From Aquabacter sediminis (GTDB lineage Bacteria; Pseudomonadota; Alphaproteobacteria; Rhizobiales; Xanthobacteraceae), in assembly GCF_028863665.1 (NCBI RefSeq), contig NZ_JARBFX010000005.1, forward strand, positions 186,001-250,000: a stretch of 64,000 nucleotides of DNA. The letters are read 5' to 3'. Both the position numbers and the translations under genes were made by a program. Shown here one piece after another: positions 37,677 to 46,225 of this stretch; the first letter of the stretch is position 1, and every line of letters begins with the position of its first letter. The notes below the pieces were generated by a model that made no database searches, had not been told where the DNA came from, and saw nothing but the letters and a program-made list of their open reading frames with translations.

Positions 37677-38615
37677 ATGCTCTCCACCCGTCAGCTCCGC
37701 TATTTCGAGACCCTCGCGCGGCACCTGCATTTCGGCCGCGCCGCCGAGGAATGCGCCGTCACCCAGCCCGCCTTGTCCATGCAGATCCGGGAGATGGAGG
37801 CCTATCTGGGGGTCGAGCTTGTGGAGCGCGGCCGCACAGGCGTGCGCCTGACGGCGGCGGGAGAGGAGGCGGCCGAACGGGCCCGCGGGGTGCTGGCTTC
37901 ACTGGCCGATCTGGAGCGCTCGGTCCGCGCGCGTGGGCGCCTCCTGGAAGGCCGGCTGCGGCTGGGCGTTATCCCCTCGGTGGCGCCCTATCTGCTGCCG
38001 CGCCTCCTGCCCGAGGTGGGGCGCCTCTATCCGGGCCTGGAGCTGGCGCTGCGAGAGACGCAGACGGAGCAATTGCTGGCGGAATTGTCCACCGGCAGCC
38101 TCGACCTCGTGATCCTGTCCCTGCCGGTGGAGGATCCGGCCCTCGCGAGCCTTGCTTTGTTCGACGATGCCTTTCTCCTCGCCGTGCCCGAGGCCGGGGC
38201 GCGACCCTTGAGTGGCCTGGCCTCCCCCGACCAGCTTCCCCCTGAGGACCTGCTCCTGCTGGAGGACGGCCACTGCTTCCGCGACCAGGCGCTGCAGGTG
38301 TGCGGCACCATGGACCAGCGGCGCCTGCGCCGGTTCGGCGCCACCAGCCTGTCCACCCTGGTGCAATTGGTGGCCAACCAGCAGGGCGTGACCCTTCTGC
38401 CGGAAATGTATGTGACCAGCGAGGGCGGCCATGTGCCCCGGGTCCATCTTCTGCGCTTTCCCGATCCCCAGCCTTACCGCACCATCGGCCTCGTCTGGCG
38501 CCGGACTTTGCCCTTCACCGGTGATGTGGAGGCGTTCGCGCGGCTGGTGGAGAGCTGTCGGCCCGGCCTTTCGCCACCGGCGCGGCGCGTCGAGGGCACG
38601 CCCCAGGTGCTCTGA
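37677..38615 (+). CDS. oxyR: Hydrogen-peroxide sensor OxyR (LysR family)
   Basis: 312 residues. N-terminal winged helix (residues 5-65: LRYFETLARHLHFGRAAEE). The redox pair is Cys200 and Cys209 in GHCFRDQALQVC, with eight residues between them exactly as in E. coli OxyR (Cys199/Cys208), which is the main reason for the name. Peroxide oxidation would form the disulphide and activate katA, encoded divergently. The start is taken at ATG 37677; ATG 37647 is in frame but would place the candidate operator inside the gene. There is no obvious ribosome-binding site. Confidence 0.92.
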   Translation: MLSTRQLRYFETLARHLHFGRAAEECAVTQPALSMQIREMEAYLGVELVERGRTGVRLTAAGEEAAERARGVLASLADLERSVRARGRLLEGRLRLGVIPSVAPYLLPRLLPEVGRLYPGLELALRETQTEQLLAELSTGSLDLVILSLPVEDPALASLALFDDAFLLAVPEAGARPLSGLASPDQLPPEDLLLLEDGHCFRDQALQVCGTMDQRRLRRFGATSLSTLVQLVANQQGVTLLPEMYVTSEGGHVPRVHLLRFPDPQPYRTIGLVWRRTLPFTGDVEAFARLVESCRPGLSPPARRVEGTPQVL

Positions 38616-38713
38616 AAGGCATGAGAAAGGGCAGGCGGCGCGGTGCGAAACCCTGCCATGCCTTGCCTCCGGTGCGGTTCGCGGCTAATCCCCGCTGACA
38701 GTGCGAGGATGAC

Positions 38714-39781
38714 ATGGCTCAGGACGGTCTCAACTATCGTGACGCGGGCGTCGACATCGATGCCGGCAACCGGCTCGTGGATCTCATCAAGCCGCTTGTG
38801 AAGGCGACCGCCCGTCCGGGCGCGGACGCGGACATCGGCGGCTTCGGCGGGGTGTTCGACCTGCGCCGCGCCGGCTTCACCGATCCCCTGCTCATTGCCA
38901 CCACAGACGGCGTTGGCACCAAGCTGAAGATCGCCATCGAGACCGGCTGCCACGACACCATCGGTATCGACCTGGTGGCTATGTGCGTCAACGACCTGGT
39001 GGTGCAGGGCGCCGAGCCCCTGATGTTCCTGGACTATTTCGCCACCGGCCGGCTCTCCCCGGAAGTGGGCGCGCAGATCGTGGCGGGCGTCGCCCGCGCC
39101 TGCCGGGAATCGGGCTGCGCCCTCATCGGCGGCGAGACGGCGGAAATGCCGGGCATGTATCGCGATGGCGACTATGACCTGGCGGGCTTCGCCGTTGGTG
39201 CGGTGGAGCGCAACGCGCTCCTGCCCCGTCCCGACGTGGCGCCGGGCGACGTGATCCTCGGCCTCGGCTCGGACGGCGTCCATTCCAACGGCTATTCCCT
39301 GGTGCGGCGCATCGCCGAGCGCTCGGGCCTGGCCTGGAGCGATCCGGCGCCCTTCGCGCCCGGCCAGACGCTCGGCGCGGCGCTGCTCACCCCCACGCGA
39401 CTTTATGTGAAGAGCGTGCTGCATGTGGTGCGCGGCACAGGCGCGGTGAAGGCGCTGGCCCACATCACCGGCGGCGGCATCACCGAGAACCTCCCCCGCG
39501 TGCTGCCCAAGCGCACCATCGCCCGCATCGACCTGTCCAAGCTGGAACTGCCGCCGGTGTTCAAGTGGCTGGCGGCCACCGGCGGCGTCGACCCCATGGA
39601 GATGCTGCGCGCCTTCAATTGCGGGATCGGCATGGCCGTGGTGGTGCCCCAGGCGGCGGTGGCGCGCGTGTCCAGCGCGTTCACGGCGGCGGGCGAAACG
39701 GTGTTCGAGCTCGGCACCATCGTGTCCGGCGAGGGCGATGCCCGCGTGGTCTATGAGGGGGAACTGGGCCTTCAGGCCTGA
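38714..39781 (+). CDS. purM: Phosphoribosylformylglycinamidine cyclo-ligase
   Basis: 355 residues, normal for PurM (AIR synthase). The ATP-binding loop is [10 protein letters not shown], with [19 protein letters not shown] and [11 protein letters not shown] following. It performs the fifth step of purine synthesis. GAGG precedes the ATG. purN follows after 12 bases, so the two form one operon. Confidence 0.97.
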   Translation: MAQDGLNYRDAGVDIDAGNRLVDLIKPLVKATARPGADADIGGFGGVFDLRRAGFTDPLLIATTDGVGTKLKIAIETGCHDTIGIDLVAMCVNDLVVQGAEPLMFLDYFATGRLSPEVGAQIVAGVARACRESGCALIGGETAEMPGMYRDGDYDLAGFAVGAVERNALLPRPDVAPGDVILGLGSDGVHSNGYSLVRRIAERSGLAWSDPAPFAPGQTLGAALLTPTRLYVKSVLHVVRGTGAVKALAHITGGGITENLPRVLPKRTIARIDLSKLELPPVFKWLAATGGVDPMEMLRAFNCGIGMAVVVPQAAVARVSSAFTAAGETVFELGTIVSGEGDARVVYEGELGLQA

Positions 39782-39793
39782 TCCGGAGACAAG

Positions 39794-40444
39794 ATGCAGA
39801 AGAAGCGCACAGCCATCCTCATTTCCGGGCGTGGCTCCAACATGGCCGCGCTGCTGAAGGCGGCGCAGGCGCCGGACTATCCAGCCGAGATCAGCCTCGT
39901 TGTGTCCAACCGCGCCGATGCGGCCGGTCTTGAGGTGGCGGCGGCGGCGGGCATCAACACCATGGTGCTCAGCCACAAGGACTTCAAGGATCGCATCGCC
40001 TTCGATGCGGCGCTCGACGCCCATCTGCGCATCGAGGGCATCGAGATCATCTGCCTCGCCGGCTTCATGCGCCTGCTCACCCCCTGGCTGGTGCAGCGTT
40101 GGCGGGACCGCATGATCAACGTGCATCCCTCCCTGCTGCCGAGCTTCAAGGGCCTCGACACCCACGAGCGGGCACTGGCGGCGGGCGTGCGCTTCCATGG
40201 CTGCACGGTGCATCTGGTGCGGGCCGAGATGGACGAGGGCCCGATCGTGCTCCAGGCGGTGGTGCCGGTGCAGCCGGGCGACACGCCCGACAGCCTCGCC
40301 GCGCGCGTCCTGGAGCAGGAGCACGTCATCTATCCCGCCGGCCTCGCCCTGCTGGCCAGCGGCCGCCTGAGTGTGGAGGACGAGCGGGTCGTCCTCGCCG
40401 GCGTCACGGCGCCCCGCCAGGTGCTGATTTCTCCCGAAGTCTGA
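39794..40444 (+). CDS. purN: Phosphoribosylglycinamide formyltransferase
   Basis: 216 residues. The substrate loop SGRGSNMAAL, and the catalytic Asn and His in INVHPSLLP with the Asp in MDEGPI, are all present. It transfers a formyl group from 10-formyl-tetrahydrofolate to GAR. It is the second gene of the purMN operon. Confidence 0.96.
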   Translation: MQKKRTAILISGRGSNMAALLKAAQAPDYPAEISLVVSNRADAAGLEVAAAAGINTMVLSHKDFKDRIAFDAALDAHLRIEGIEIICLAGFMRLLTPWLVQRWRDRMINVHPSLLPSFKGLDTHERALAAGVRFHGCTVHLVRAEMDEGPIVLQAVVPVQPGDTPDSLAARVLEQEHVIYPAGLALLASGRLSVEDERVVLAGVTAPRQVLISPEV

Positions 40445-40459
40445 CCGCGTCCCGGCGGG

Positions 40460-42586
40460 TCACGCCGGGATCGCCTGCGCCTCGATCTTGCGCAGGCGCA
40501 CGCGATTGTCGTGGAAGGCGGCGCCGCCCACCGGCGCCACCGGATCCGCGCCGGTCAGCGTGTTGATGCCCCGCCCGCCCGCATGGGCGCCATTGGGGTG
40601 GATCTGCTCGGCCACCACAACGCCCCGGCGCAGGCCGTCGAACAGGCGCGCCTCCAGTTCCACGCTGCCGCGCGGATTGGACACCTCCACCCGGTCGCCC
40701 TGGGACAGTCCGAGCGCGGCGGCATCCTCGGGATGAATGAGCAGGCTGGGCCCGCCCTCCCGCTTCACGGAGGTGGGGGTCTGGTTGAAGGTGGTGTTGA
40801 GAAAATTGCGCGCCGGCGCTGTGACCAAACGGAAGGGATGTTCCGGGGTCGCATCCTCGATCACCGCCCAATGGTCCGGCAGTTCGGGCATCTGGTCATG
40901 GGGGCCGAAGCGGCCGGGGGCAGGGAAGGGGACCTTGGCCCAGTCCGGCTTCAGGTGGAAGCGCCCGTCCCGATGGCCGAAGCCCTTGAGGTAATGGGCG
41001 GTCTCGAAATCCGGCTGCACGTCGATGAAGCGCGCCGCCTCCAGCCCATCGAGATCGCCGCGCCCGGATTCCCGCAAGGTCCAGTCGATGATCTCGCGCG
41101 GCGTCATGGCAAAGCCGGGGTGCTCGGCGCCGAGACGGTCGGCCAGAGCCGCGATGACATCGTGGTTGGAGCGGCATTCGCCCGGCGGCTCCACGAGCTT
41201 GGGGCCGAGCAGCAGGTGCTGGTGGCCGCCGCTCTGGTAGAGATCGTCGTGCTCGGTGAACATGGTGGCGGGCAGCACGATGTCCGCCTGTCGGGCGGTC
41301 TCGGTGAGGAAATGCTCGTGCACCGCCACGAACAGGTCGTCGCGGGCAAAGCCGCGCTTCACCCGCTCCTGCTCGGGGGCAACGCTCATGGGATTGGTGT
41401 TCTGGATCAGCAGCGCCTTCACCGGCGGGCCGCCGGACAGCACCTCCGGGTCGCCCTCCAGGATGGCGCCGATGCGGGATTGGTCGAGCTGCCGCACGGC
41501 GGGGTCGAGCCGGTCGAGGCCCTCGATCAGCGTCTTCTTCAGGCGATAAATGCCGGTGTTCGAATGGAAGGCGCCGCCGCCCTCATGCTGCCACGCCCCG
41601 CTCACCACGGGGATGGAGGCGATGGCGTGCATGTTCACCGCCCCGTTGCGGCTGCGGGAGAGGCCATAGCCGATGCGGAAATAGGCGCGGGGCGTCGTCC
41701 CCACCAGGGCGGCGAAGGCCTCGATCTCCTCCACCGAAAGGCCGGTGATGGCGGAGGCCCAGGCCGGGTCGCGGGGCTTCAGGTGCGCTTCCAGCGCCTG
41801 CGCGTCCCGGGCATAGCGCGCGAGATAGGCGCGGTCGGCGTGCCCGTCGCGGAACAGGATGTGCATGACCGCGCACGCCAGGGCCCCGTCCGTGCCGGGA
41901 CGCAGCAGAAGGGGGATGTCCGCCTGCTCCATGGTGGCGGTGCGATAGACATCCACCACGGCCACCTTGGCGCCGCGCTCCTTGCGGGCGCGCACGGCGT
42001 GGGTCATCACATTCACCTGGGTCGCCACCGCATTGGTGCCCCAGATCACCACCAGGTCGGACCGGCCGATCTCCCGCGGGTCGGCGCCCGCGAGCCGGCC
42101 GGTGCCGGCCATGTAGCCGCTCCAGGCCGGGTTCACGCAGATGCTGGAGAAGAAGCGGGAATAGCCCTTGGCGTGGGTGAGGCGGTTGATGCCGTCGCGC
42201 ATCACCAGGCCCATGGTGCCCGCATAGAAATAGGGCCACACGGACTGGGCGCCGAACGCCCGCTCCGCGGCCAGGAGACCCTCTGCCACACGGTCGAGCG
42301 CTTCGTCCCAGGAGATGGGGGTGAACTGGCCGGACCCCTTCGGCCCGGTGCGGCGCAGCGGGGTGAGCAGGCGGTCGGGATGATGGGCGCGCTCCGCATA
42401 GCGGGCGACTTTCGCGCAGATGACCCCCGCCGTGTAGGTGTTGTCGGCGGCCCCGCGCACGCGGCCGATGCGGCCATCCTCCAGAACCTCCACCTCAAGG
42501 GCGCAGGTGGAGGGGCAATCGTGGGGGCAGACGGAGGGGCGGAGGGCGCGGCCGGAGACCGCGCCGGGGGGAACGTGGGACGTCAT
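40460..42586 (-). CDS. Molybdopterin oxidoreductase with N-terminal 4Fe-4S site
   Basis: 708 residues. Four cysteines for a [4Fe-4S] cluster lie in the first 65 residues (VCPHDCPSTC, then ICAK). The molybdopterin regions follow, including a cysteine in SSICVNPAWSGYMAG that could be the metal ligand (inference), and a C-terminal molydopterin-dinucleotide domain (NTTFNQTPTS; GDRVEVSNPRG). There is no Tat signal, so it is cytoplasmic. No electron-transfer subunit is adjacent. The substrate is unknown; it resembles the soluble formate-dehydrogenase/nitrate-reductase superfamily. Confidence 0.85.
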   Translation of the reverse strand: MTSHVPPGAVSGRALRPSVCPHDCPSTCALEVEVLEDGRIGRVRGAADNTYTAGVICAKVARYAERAHHPDRLLTPLRRTGPKGSGQFTPISWDEALDRVAEGLLAAERAFGAQSVWPYFYAGTMGLVMRDGINRLTHAKGYSRFFSSICVNPAWSGYMAGTGRLAGADPREIGRSDLVVIWGTNAVATQVNVMTHAVRARKERGAKVAVVDVYRTATMEQADIPLLLRPGTDGALACAVMHILFRDGHADRAYLARYARDAQALEAHLKPRDPAWASAITGLSVEEIEAFAALVGTTPRAYFRIGYGLSRSRNGAVNMHAIASIPVVSGAWQHEGGGAFHSNTGIYRLKKTLIEGLDRLDPAVRQLDQSRIGAILEGDPEVLSGGPPVKALLIQNTNPMSVAPEQERVKRGFARDDLFVAVHEHFLTETARQADIVLPATMFTEHDDLYQSGGHQHLLLGPKLVEPPGECRSNHDVIAALADRLGAEHPGFAMTPREIIDWTLRESGRGDLDGLEAARFIDVQPDFETAHYLKGFGHRDGRFHLKPDWAKVPFPAPGRFGPHDQMPELPDHWAVIEDATPEHPFRLVTAPARNFLNTTFNQTPTSVKREGGPSLLIHPEDAAALGLSQGDRVEVSNPRGSVELEARLFDGLRRGVVVAEQIHPNGAHAGGRGINTLTGADPVAPVGGAAFHDNRVRLRKIEAQAIPA

Positions 42587-42658
42587 GCGCGAAGCAACTC
42601 CTTCGCGCCTTTATAGCATCACCGCGCCGGTCCGGCGCGGGGATGTCGGGCCGCCAGA

Positions 42659-43393
42659 TCAGGCGGCCTGCGCCCTGTGGCGAGACCGCAGCACATAGCC
42701 GATGGTCACCACCACGATGGCGCCGATGGTGCTCGCCAGGTAGTGGGGCAGGTCGGCCGGCTTGACGCCCGTGGGCGCCTCGGCATCCGCCTTGACCCAG
42801 GTCGGGTCGAAGCCCTGGAGCCACTGCAGGGACATCACGTCCGACACCAGCATCTCGCCGGCAATCCAGCCGAGCAGCGCCGCGCCCGCCCACACCAGGA
42901 TGGGGAAGCGGGTGAGGAGGGCCATCACCAACTGCGAGCCGGCGATGATCAGCGGGATGGTCAGCAGAAGGCCGAAGATGAAGAGCTCGGGATGGCCGCG
43001 CGAGGCCGCAGCGATGGCCACCACATTGTCGAGGCTCATGACGGCGTCGGCGATGGCGATGGTGCGCACCGCCTTCCACAGGCTGTCGGAGGCTTCCACT
43101 TCATGGGCATCGCCCTCGCTGTCGGTCACCAGCTTGACGGCAATCCACAGCAGCAGCAGGCCGCCGACCACCTTCAGGAAGGGGACGCCCAGCAGGTAGG
43201 AGACCACGAGGGCAAAGATGATGCGCAGGCCAACCGCCGCGCCGGCGCCGAGCAGGATGCCCCACCGCCGTTGCTTCGCGGGCAGGGAGCGGCAGGCGAG
43301 CGCGATGACCACCGCATTGTCGCCGGAGAGCAGAAGGTCGATCCAGATGATCTGGAGCAGGGAAAGCCAGAAGGTGGGTGAACTGAAGTCCAT
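42659..43393 (-). CDS. TerC-family membrane protein (YjbE-type), copy 1
   Basis: 244 residues with about seven hydrophobic helices. Two inverted SGDNAVVIAL / MSLDNVVAIA motifs carry the conserved acidic residues of TerC/YjbE proteins, several of which export manganese. It differs from its neighbour copy by a 20-residue insertion near the C-terminus. The gene is preceded by a dyad at 43469-43506. Confidence 0.88.
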   Translation of the reverse strand: MDFSSPTFWLSLLQIIWIDLLLSGDNAVVIALACRSLPAKQRRWGILLGAGAAVGLRIIFALVVSYLLGVPFLKVVGGLLLLWIAVKLVTDSEGDAHEVEASDSLWKAVRTIAIADAVMSLDNVVAIAAASRGHPELFIFGLLLTIPLIIAGSQLVMALLTRFPILVWAGAALLGWIAGEMLVSDVMSLQWLQGFDPTWVKADAEAPTGVKPADLPHYLASTIGAIVVVTIGYVLRSRHRAQAA

Positions 43394-43468
43394 GCTATGT
43401 CCTCGTGTGACGTGGCTCCCGCCAGGGACGGGGCGTGTCGACGACCTCAGGATGTTTCCGTGATAACG

Positions 43469-43506
43469 TAAGGTAACTCTTTATCTTCCGCTACGAGATT
43501 ACCTTA
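43469..43506 (-). promoter_or_regulatory. Inverted repeat in the leader of TerC copy 1
   Basis: TAAGGTAA (43469-43476) and TTACCTTA (43499-43506) are perfect complements, extended inward by CTC and GAGA, around a centre of about 15 bases. It lies some 76 bases before the start codon. It could be a protein operator or an RNA hairpin. It does not show the core of the yybP-ykoY manganese riboswitch. Confidence 0.55.
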
Positions 43507-43527
43507 GGGAACTTTGGGGGTAAAGAA

Positions 43528-43549
43528 AAAGGGGCGCTGACGCCCCTTT
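43528..43549 (-). terminator. Intrinsic terminator of TerC copy 2
   Basis: A 9-bp stem AAAGGGGCG / CGCCCCTTT with a four-base loop, followed on the minus strand by a T-rich tract (TTTTTCTTT). It is 15 bases after the stop of copy 2 and separates its transcript from copy 1. Confidence 0.85.
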
Positions 43550-43563
43550 CCACGTCGCAGGCG

Positions 43564-44259
43564 CTAGGCCTGCTCCGCCTTGGCCTTGCGCAGCCGGCCG
43601 AGGGCATAGGAGGTCCCCACCACCAGCACGGCGGCAATGGCAGCGGCCGGATGGGCCCAATGCTCGGCCTTCTCCAGGCCGCCCATCAGATCCACGACCG
43701 CAGCGTCGGTCACGAGCATTTCGCCCGCCACCCAGCCGAGGAGTGCCGCGCCCGCCCAGACCAGCAGGGGGAAGCGATCCAGGATCGCCATCACCAGCGA
43801 ACTGCCGGCCACGATCAGCGGAATGGAAATGGCGAGGCCGAGGATCAGCAGCAGCCAGTTGCCATTGGCGACAGCGGCCACCGCCACCACATTGTCGAGG
43901 CTCATGACGATGTCCGCCACCGCCACGGTGCCGACCGCCTTCCAGAGGTTGTCGCTGGCCTGGACATGGTCATCGCCGTCCTCGCCGGGCAGGGCGAGGT
44001 CCACGGCAATCCACATGAGGGCGAGGGAGCCCACCAGCTTCAGCCACGGCAAGGCCAGGAGGGTGGCCACGATGCCGGTAAAAAGGATGCGCAGCCCCAC
44101 GGCGACGCCCGCCCCCATGACGATGCCCCATTTGCGGGCGCGGTCCGGAAGCTGGCGGCAGGCCATGGCGATGACCACGGCATTGTCGCCCGACAGCAGA
44201 ATGTTGATCCAGATGATCTGAAGCAGCGCGAGCCAAAGCGCCGGTGAGTCAATCGACAT
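43564..44259 (-). CDS. TerC-family membrane protein (YjbE-type), copy 2
   Basis: 231 residues, seven or so helices, with LSGDNAVVIAMACRQLP and MSLDNVVAVAAVANG, clearly paralogous to the gene downstream. It probably exports a divalent metal such as manganese. ATG 44259 is used, since the longer upstream frame (His-rich) has no support; GGGGAA lies before it. A terminator follows, so each copy seems to have its own transcript. Confidence 0.87.
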   Translation of the reverse strand: MSIDSPALWLALLQIIWINILLSGDNAVVIAMACRQLPDRARKWGIVMGAGVAVGLRILFTGIVATLLALPWLKLVGSLALMWIAVDLALPGEDGDDHVQASDNLWKAVGTVAVADIVMSLDNVVAVAAVANGNWLLLILGLAISIPLIVAGSSLVMAILDRFPLLVWAGAALLGWVAGEMLVTDAAVVDLMGGLEKAEHWAHPAAAIAAVLVVGTSYALGRLRKAKAEQA

Positions 44260-44654
44260 CGTTCCCCGTTCCCTATGCGCGTGTCCTGAGGGCGTGTGCG
44301 TCTGGTGCGCCGTATTATGCATGCCCAAGCGGGAGGCTAATCGAGGCGCAGCGGGGTCTCAACCAAAACCGGTCAGGACGCCAAGTAAAAAGATGATGCG
44401 GTGCATCCAAGGCGAGAATTCGAGCCCGCCAGATCTTGCCGCACGTTGAGGAAACGGACGGTCTCCTCGCTATGGCCGTCCTGGGATCGCATCGGACGAC
44501 GCACGGCCCCAGCCTCCGCACCCGCCCTTTGGACCACCTGAAATGAGAAGAGAACCCGCGCCCCGCATCGCTTTCGCGGCCGGGGCGCGGGCTCTGACCT
44601 GCCGTTGGCCCTGCCCGCAAGGCGAGCCGGGCCTGACCTTTCCTAAGGGAAGGA
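44260..44654. other. Gene-free stretch between TerC copy 2 and ndk
   Basis: 395 bases without a gene I can support. The right part contains the ndk terminator (44555-44591). The left part must hold the leader of TerC copy 2; I see no clear promoter, repeat or manganese riboswitch there. Confidence 0.5.
44555..44591 (-). terminator. Terminator of ndk
   Basis: An 11-bp perfect stem CCCGCGCCCCG / CGGGGCGCGGG with a 15-base loop, followed on the minus strand by TTCTCTTCTCATTT. It lies 64 bases after the ndk stop. Confidence 0.65.
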
Positions 44655-45077
44655 TCAGCCGACGATCTCGTTGCCGGCGAAGAACTGAGCGATCTCCACC
44701 TGGGCATTCTCGACGCTGTCGGAGCCGTGGGCCGAATTGGCCTCAATGGATTCCGCGAACAGCTTGCGGATGGTGCCCTCGGCCGCGTTGGCCGGGTTGG
44801 TGGCGCCCATCACTTCGCGATACTTGGCGACTGCGTCCTCACCCTCGAGAACCTGCACCACCACCGGGCCGGAGGTCATGAAGGACACGAGATCCTTGAA
44901 GAAGGGACGCTCGCGATGCACGCCGTAGAAGGTCTCGGCCTGGGCCTGCGTCATCAGCACGCGCTTCTGCGCCACGATCCGGAGGCCGGCCTTTTCGATC
45001 ACCGCATTGATCGCGCCGGTAAGATTGCGACGCGTCGCGTCGGGTTTGATGATCGAGAAGGTGCGCTCGATCGCCAT
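44655..45077 (-). CDS. ndk: Nucleoside diphosphate kinase
   Basis: 140 residues, the standard length. The phosphohistidine lies in the motif [12 protein letters not shown], and RTFSIIKPD opens the protein. It moves the gamma phosphate between nucleoside triphosphates and diphosphates. ATG 45077 is used since it gives the conserved N-terminus. Confidence 0.97.
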   Translation of the reverse strand: MAIERTFSIIKPDATRRNLTGAINAVIEKAGLRIVAQKRVLMTQAQAETFYGVHRERPFFKDLVSFMTSGPVVVQVLEGEDAVAKYREVMGATNPANAAEGTIRKLFAESIEANSAHGSDSVENAQVEIAQFFAGNEIVG

Positions 45078-45205
45078 GATGACCGTCCTGTCTGTAAATT
45101 CCAAGGAATGCCCGCGCCCATGCGCGGACGGGCGCTCTTAGCAGTCATGTCCCCCGGCGGCAAGCAGGGCAGGCGACCCGCCGCGCGGGTGGCCTGCCCC
45201 AAGGG

Positions 45206-45682
45206 TCAAGCGGGCTGACGCTGGAGGAAGACCATGCTCTCGAAATCGAACACCAGCGTGCCATCCTGGTTGGTGGCGCTGTTATAGGCGGAGAGCATGC
45301 CGAACTGGGGACGGGACTTGGAATTGGCCTTGCTGCGGGCCTCGGTGGCATAGGTCAGGGTATCGCCTGCATAGACCGGCCTCAGCCACCGCATCTTGCG
45401 GAAGCCGGGGGAGGGACCGAGCTCCGGTACGGGCAGGCCATTGGCGATGCGCTCCGCCACATGGCGCTCATTGAAGGCGACGAACAGCTTCATCCACACC
45501 GCCGCCGTCTGCCAGCCGGAGGCCACCAGCGCGCCGAAATGGGTGCGCTTGGCCGCTTCCGGGTCCAGGTGGAAGGGCTGGGGGTCATATTTGCGGGCGA
45601 ACGCGATGATGTCGTCCTGTTCGAAGCGATAGGAGCCCAGCACCTCCCGTTCGCCGATTTCGATCTCGTCGAGGAACTTCAT
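45206..45682 (-). CDS. MaoC-like (R)-hydratase, second of pair
   Basis: 158 residues of hot-dog fold. The hydratase-2 dyad is visible in DPQPFHLDPEAAK (Asp/His). Members hydrate trans-2-enoyl-CoA. Its start overlaps the stop of the neighbouring MaoC gene by four bases, so the pair may act as a heterodimer, equivalent to the two-domain eukaryotic hydratase (inference). Confidence 0.88.
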   Translation of the reverse strand: MKFLDEIEIGEREVLGSYRFEQDDIIAFARKYDPQPFHLDPEAAKRTHFGALVASGWQTAAVWMKLFVAFNERHVAERIANGLPVPELGPSPGFRKMRWLRPVYAGDTLTYATEARSKANSKSRPQFGMLSAYNSATNQDGTLVFDFESMVFLQRQPA

Positions 45683-46143
45683 GCGAGGCGCGCTCCCGGG
45701 TTGCGGCGGGCGAACAGGATCACGCAGGTCTGCTCGCAGGCGACCGCGCCCTTGGCCTTCACCAGTTCCAGCTTGAAGGTCACGAGCCCCATGTCGGGGC
45801 GGCTCTTGGAGGTGCGGCTTTCCAGGACGGTGCGGCGCAGGCGTAATTCATCGTCCGGGAACACCGGTTCCCTCCAGCGCGTCTCCTCGATGCCCGGCGA
45901 GCCGAGCCCGGCGGCGCGGCTCAGGAAGCTGTCGAAGAGGAGGCGCATCATGATGGCGCAGGTGTGCCAGCCGGAGGCGGCCAGCCCGCCCAGCATGGAG
46001 GCCTTGCCGGCGGCGTCATCCAGATGCATGGGCTGCGGGTCATATTCCCGCGCGAATTCAAGAATTTCGTCGCGGGTGACGATGGTGGGGGCGGACGTCT
46101 TTACGTCGCCCTCCACAAGGTCTTCCCAATAAATGTCGGGCAA
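45679..46143 (-). CDS. MaoC-like (R)-hydratase, first of pair
   Basis: 154 residues, paralogous to the following gene, with the matching DPQPMHLDDAAGK dyad region. It begins 82 bases after ychF on the same strand. The rplY-pth-ychF-maoC-maoC order is common in rhizobia. Confidence 0.88.
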   Translation of the reverse strand: MPDIYWEDLVEGDVKTSAPTIVTRDEILEFAREYDPQPMHLDDAAGKASMLGGLAASGWHTCAIMMRLLFDSFLSRAAGLGSPGIEETRWREPVFPDDELRLRRTVLESRTSKSRPDMGLVTFKLELVKAKGAVACEQTCVILFARRNPGARLA

Positions 46144-46225
46144 CTGGGCCTCCCGGTTTCTCCCCTCGCGTCATTGGGGAGGAAGCCGGGGGGCGGGTCA
46201 AGGCGTCACGGTGTCGAGACGCGGC

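Noticed and set aside
40452-40467. Terminator between purN and the molybdopterin gene
   Set aside because: A six-bp stem (CCGGCG/CGCCGG) that overlaps the stop codon of the minus-strand gene and has no T run; too weak to call.
43394-43563. yybP-ykoY manganese riboswitch before TerC copy 1
   Set aside because: The hairpin is clear but the conserved riboswitch core is not present.
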